Made by a program: the position numbers and the translations under genes
The notes under the pieces: model-generated
The model's database searches: none
Seen by the model: only the letters and a program-made list of their open reading frames with translations
What the model was told of the DNA's origin: nothing
Shown: positions 5,195 through 8,336 of the stretch, piece after piece
Position numbering within the stretch: the stretch's first letter is position 1
Layout: each line of letters starts with the position of its first letter
From: Planctomycetota bacterium
GTDB taxonomy: Bacteria; Planctomycetota; UBA8108; UBA1146; JAJFFE01
DNA length: 8,336 bases
NCBI GenBank assembly: GCA_020425835.1
Contig: JAGQRC010000055.1
Coordinates: forward strand, 2,488 to 10,823
Reading direction: 5' to 3'

Positions 5195-8100
5195 ATGGCC
5201 GAGTCCGCGGCGATTCCGGATCCCGAGCGATTGCTCGAGCGCTTCGAGGGTGTTCGCCATCTCGTGCGCAATCTCGTTCACGACGCCGATCTCGCCGATG
5301 AGTTGGAGCAGCGGACCCGCATCGCGACGTGGTCGACGCCGCCGCCGGATCCGAGCGGACTCCGTTCCTGGGTCCGCACCGTCGGCGGCAACTTCCTGCG
5401 CCGGGAGCATCGGGCAGCGCGTGCTCGGCGTCGGCACGAGCGTGCGGCGGCGCGTTCGGAGCGCCGTGACGCCCGCGACCTCGTCGAGCTGGCCGAGACG
5501 CAGCGTTTCGTGGTCGACGCGGTCCTCCATCTCGCGGAGCCGTACCGGAGCACCGTCCTCCAGCGCTACTTCGAGGATGTCTCGGTCGCGACGATCGCGA
5601 CGCGCGAGGGTGTCTCGGTGAGCGCCATCCGGATGCGCTGCAAGCGAGCCCTCGAACTGCTGCGAGATCGGCTCGCTCCGCTCGATGAAGGCGAGCAGCG
5701 TCGGTGGGCTCCGGTGTTCCTCTGGATCGCTTCCGCGGGAAGCTCCCTGTCCCCTCCCTCGGCACCGATCGTCCGCGGTGTCGGTCGACTTGCCGCACCC
5801 GCAACCGTGGGAGGTTCTTGGATGGTCAGCAAGATGGTCGCAGTGGCTGTCGTGTCGGTCGCGATGCTCTGGGGCGTCTGGGCGCTGAGGTCACCAGCGA
5901 CACCGCCGGATCGCCGCGTTTCGTCCGGATCCAGCGCCGATGTCTCATCGCACGCTCACACCGATCCGGAGGGCTCCAACCCCCGCGAAGCCGCGAGCGC
6001 GGCCGATAAGGAGAACCCGTCGAGCTCGGTTCGTGGTGTGGTGGTCGACGCGTTCGACGGTCATCCGATCGCGGGAGCGATCGTCGAGCTCTCACCCGAC
6101 ACCTCGTCGCCTCGCTTCGAACCGTCGACACGATCGGACGCGCGAGGCTCCTTCGAGATCCCGATCCCCGGCTCGGCGGATGGACATCCCTGGCAGGTTC
6201 GAGCGTCGGCGGAAGGGTTCGAGCCGGCTCGCGTCCGAGGCATCCTGGCAGCGACCGACCACTCGGTTCGCGTGGAGTTGGGTGCCGGTGTGGAAGTGGC
6301 GGGACGCGTCTCCACATCACTCGGTCGGCCGGCGACGAGTGGGACGGTCCATCCCGTCGTCGATCTCGTCTGCGAAGCGGGCGCGCCGACGCGGGGTCGG
6401 CCCGAAACGTGGCGCGCCGTCCCGATCCAACGGGATGGGACCTTCCGTCTCTACCTGAGTGCGAGCGAGGTGACGTTGGTCGCCCGCGTTCCCGACCACA
6501 CGATGGCCGTCACCGATCCGTTGGTGCTGACGCGCGACGGACTCCGGGGTCTCGAGCTGGTCGTCGCTCCGGCGCCGGCTCGCCGACTTCGGGTCGTCGA
6601 CGAGTCGAGCCGACCGATCGCCGGTGCGCGGATCCGGTGCGTGCCGGTGCTCGAAGATCGTGCCGGGCCCACCAGCACGGGAGCGGACTTCGTCGAGGGT
6701 GCCACCGACGACGCCGGCGATTGGATCGCGCCGTTCGGCGCGACGATCCTCCGGTCCGTCTCGATCTCGCATCCCGACTTCCTCGACCACTCGATCCTCG
6801 AGCCGGTATCGCTCGCGATCGATCCCACGGAGATCGCACTCTCGCGAGGTCTGCGCTTCTCCGGCACGATCGATCCACCGCTCGAGGAGTCGGAAGTGCT
6901 CACGGCGCGAGCGAGCGCGATGACGCGGCAGCGGTGCACCGTCGACTCGGAAGGTCGGTTCGCGACCCCCGTGATCGATCCTCTGGCCACTCGGCTCGAG
7001 CTCGAGCGCGATGGTTACCTGCCGATCCCGTGGGACCTCCCCGCACCCACCGCGATGGACCCGGCAAGCGTCGAAGATCCGATCGATCTCGGGCTCGTCG
7101 TCTTCGAGCGCGGCTCCGAGTTTCGGGTGACCGTCCGCGACGATCAGGCACGCGCGGTCATGGGAGCGCGCCTCGCGTTGGGTCCGACGTCACTCTTGGA
7201 CCTGGACGCCGCACGCGCATCCCGAAGGAGCGACGCGGAAGGGATCGCGAGCTTCTCCGGGATGCCCTCGGGTTCCTACTCGCTCACCGTCGAGGCGGAC
7301 GGCTACTCGTTCCGGCCGGTTCACGTGTCGTTGCCCACGGCGGAGACGAAAGAGGTGGTCCTGACGCCGACGGCTTCATTGCTCGCACGAGTCACCGACG
7401 AAGCGGGTCGACCGATCCTCGGGGCGAGGGCTGCCGTCCGTCGCCATCGAACTCCGAAGGGTCGGAGCGATGGCGACGGTCGAGTGCGATGGCAGGAGGT
7501 TCCCGCCGGCACCGCGATCGAGGTCGAGCTGTCGCACCGAGGGTACGTGCCGATGGTCCAGGCGATCGACCCGTTGCATGGAGGGGAGGCGCGGGATCTC
7601 GGGACCATCGTCCTGTCGCGCGGTCCGCTCGTTCGAGGCCGCATCGTCGATCCGGAAGGGCGACCGATCGCCGGTGCGCTGGTCTCTGCGAGCCAGCGCT
7701 ACGGCTCCAAGAGCACTTGGGTCGAGACCGATGATCGGGGCGAGTTCGCGTTGGGGGGACTGCCGGCGGAGCCGTTCCGTCTCGCGGCGCAGGCCGATGG
7801 GTTCGGCGTCACCGAGCGAAGATGGGATGGGCCACCCGGCGACGAGATGGTCGAGATCATCCTCGAGCCGGCGGGCGAGCGCATCGTTCGCTTCGGACGA
7901 TCGGGCGGAGCACCGATTCGCTGTGCTCGACTCCTCGTGGGCAGCCGCAGCTCGGTCTTCGAGCTCTTCACCGACGTCGACGGACGGGCGGTTCTCCCCG
8001 CGGCGTTCGAGGGTGCGTGTGATCTTTCCCTGCACCAAGGGGACCGACAGTTGTTCGGGGCCCGATACGCGTCCTATGCCGAGATTCCGGAGTCGATCGA

Positions 8101-8336
8101 GCTGCCTGCCACAGCCGCCCTGCGACTGCTCTTCGAGGATCCGTTGCTCACCGCGAAACTCTCCTACGAGCTGCGGGACGAGGCGACGCATCGCGGTCCG
8201 AAGGTCGCTTCCGGTGAGGCGCGTATCGTCGACGGCCGAGCCTTGGTCGAGGATCTGCCGTGCGGCCGGTTTCGACTTCGTCTCGACGTCGAGGGTCTGC
8301 AGATCGAACCGCGAACGATCGAGCTCGCGCCCGACG
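5195..8336 (+). CDS. ECF sigma factor fused to a transmembrane helix and carboxypeptidase-regulatory-like repeats (3' end outside the window)
   Basis: From ATG at 5195 the frame stays open for 1,047 codons to the window end, so the C-terminus is missing. Residues about 10-75 are sigma2, with DADLADELEQRTRIATW (30-46) and LRSWVRTVGGNFLRR (56-70). An Arg-rich linker follows (68-95). Residues about 108-160 are sigma4, with LAEPYRSTVLQRYFEDVS and the helix-turn-helix ATIATREGVSVSAIRMRCKR. A Pro/Ala/Ser linker (161-209) leads to one hydrophobic helix, MVAVAVVSVAMLWGVWAL (214-231), then a Ser/Pro-rich stalk to about 278. After that come repeated Ig-like carboxypeptidase-regulatory domains. Clear starts are VRGVVVDAFDGHPIAGAIVE (279), RLRVVDESSRPIAGARI (464), EFRVTVRDDQARAVMGARL (642), LLARVTDEAGRPILGARAAV (729) and LVRGRIVDPEGRPIAGALVS (812); weaker units begin near 366, 553 and 897. 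Inferred topology: sigma part in the cytoplasm, repeats outside. The likely role is membrane-tethered transcription control, with release by proteolysis or binding of polymerase at the membrane. Single-gene status rests on the unbroken frame; a separate start at 5822 is possible. Confidence 0.85.
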   Translation, partial: MAESAAIPDPERLLERFEGVRHLVRNLVHDADLADELEQRTRIATWSTPPPDPSGLRSWVRTVGGNFLRREHRAARARRRHERAAARSERRDARDLVELAETQRFVVDAVLHLAEPYRSTVLQRYFEDVSVATIATREGVSVSAIRMRCKRALELLRDRLAPLDEGEQRRWAPVFLWIASAGSSLSPPSAPIVRGVGRLAAPATVGGSWMVSKMVAVAVVSVAMLWGVWALRSPATPPDRRVSSGSSADVSSHAHTDPEGSNPREAASAADKENPSSSVRGVVVDAFDGHPIAGAIVELSPDTSSPRFEPSTRSDARGSFEIPIPGSADGHPWQVRASAEGFEPARVRGILAATDHSVRVELGAGVEVAGRVSTSLGRPATSGTVHPVVDLVCEAGAPTRGRPETWRAVPIQRDGTFRLYLSASEVTLVARVPDHTMAVTDPLVLTRDGLRGLELVVAPAPARRLRVVDESSRPIAGARIRCVPVLEDRAGPTSTGADFVEGATDDAGDWIAPFGATILRSVSISHPDFLDHSILEPVSLAIDPTEIALSRGLRFSGTIDPPLEESEVLTARASAMTRQRCTVDSEGRFATPVIDPLATRLELERDGYLPIPWDLPAPTAMDPASVEDPIDLGLVVFERGSEFRVTVRDDQARAVMGARLALGPTSLLDLDAARASRRSDAEGIASFSGMPSGSYSLTVEADGYSFRPVHVSLPTAETKEVVLTPTASLLARVTDEAGRPILGARAAVRRHRTPKGRSDGDGRVRWQEVPAGTAIEVELSHRGYVPMVQAIDPLHGGEARDLGTIVLSRGPLVRGRIVDPEGRPIAGALVSASQRYGSKSTWVETDDRGEFALGGLPAEPFRLAAQADGFGVTERRWDGPPGDEMVEIILEPAGERIVRFGRSGGAPIRCARLLVGSRSSVFELFTDVDGRAVLPAAFEGACDLSLHQGDRQLFGARYASYAEIPESIELPATAALRLLFEDPLLTAKLSYELRDEATHRGPKVASGEARIVDGRALVEDLPCGRFRLRLDVEGLQIEPRTIELAPD
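5809..5824 (+). promoter_or_regulatory. Internal Shine-Dalgarno and ATG at the sigma/membrane junction
   Basis: GGGAGG at 5809-5814 is followed after 7 nt by ATG at 5822-5824, which is Met210 of the fusion and in the same frame. Translation from it would give MVSKMVAVAVVSVAMLWGVW, a product beginning with the membrane helix and lacking the sigma domains. The Shine-Dalgarno overlaps the two Gly codons of VGGSWM, so it may simply reflect the protein sequence. Use as a real start is inference. Confidence 0.4.

Noticed and set aside
6409..7734. 441-residue plus-strand frame within the sigma fusion gene
   Set aside because: Its composition is Arg/Ser/Gly/Pro-rich with no hydrophobic core pattern, whereas the overlapping frame from 5195 gives clear CarbopepD_reg repeats throughout.
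7376..8191. 271-residue minus-strand frame near the window end
   Set aside because: It lies antisense to the sigma fusion coding sequence and shows no family-like motifs.

Overview
The window is high-GC, densely coding bacterial DNA. The protein families point to a Planctomycetota-type genome, although related high-GC phyla such as Myxococcota cannot be excluded. The evidence is: a secreted FG-GAP/VCBS repeat protein ending in a dockerin-like EF-hand pair with a Cys-rich tail, a PEGA-like plus formylglycine-generating-enzyme (FGE)-like C-terminus of the kind usually found on Ser/Thr protein kinases, and two ECF-type sigma factors, one of them with a very large C-terminal extension. No rRNA, tRNA, CRISPR array, transposase or phage gene was seen.

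Layout: (1) 1-1003, plus strand, the 3' end of a gene encoding a PEGA-like plus FGE-like protein, cut by the window start. (2) 1076-1666, plus strand, a DinB/YfiT-superfamily four-helix protein with a good candidate promoter that would give a leaderless mRNA. (3) 1674-1733, four 15-bp tandem repeats between convergent genes. (4) 1745-2311, minus strand, a compact ECF sigma factor with its own Shine-Dalgarno. (5) 2312-2657, a divergent intergenic region holding candidate promoters for both directions, a 14-bp perfect palindrome and a 16-bp dyad. (6) 2658-5117, plus strand, a secreted 819-residue protein: signal peptide, 14 FG-GAP-type calcium-loop repeats (probably two seven-bladed propellers), and a dockerin-like C-terminus. 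(7) 5195-8336, plus strand, an uninterrupted reading frame running off the window end. It joins an ECF sigma factor (sigma2 plus sigma4), one transmembrane helix and a long chain of carboxypeptidase-regulatory-like Ig-fold domains.

The last gene is the most interesting item. In one polypeptide it places a sigma factor on the cytoplasmic side of a membrane helix and at least 800 residues of beta-sandwich domains on the other side, which suggests a one-piece surface-to-transcription device. A strong in-frame Shine-Dalgarno plus ATG lies exactly at the junction between the sigma part and the membrane helix, so the locus may also make a sigma-free membrane form. I checked the frame codon by codon over 1,047 codons and found no stop.

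How the genes work together is mostly inference. The compact ECF gene is divergent from the secreted propeller gene and could control it through the shared intergenic region. The propeller protein and the membrane-anchored sigma fusion are consecutive on one strand, 77 bp apart, and could be co-transcribed. The FGE-like and DinB genes look unrelated to these.
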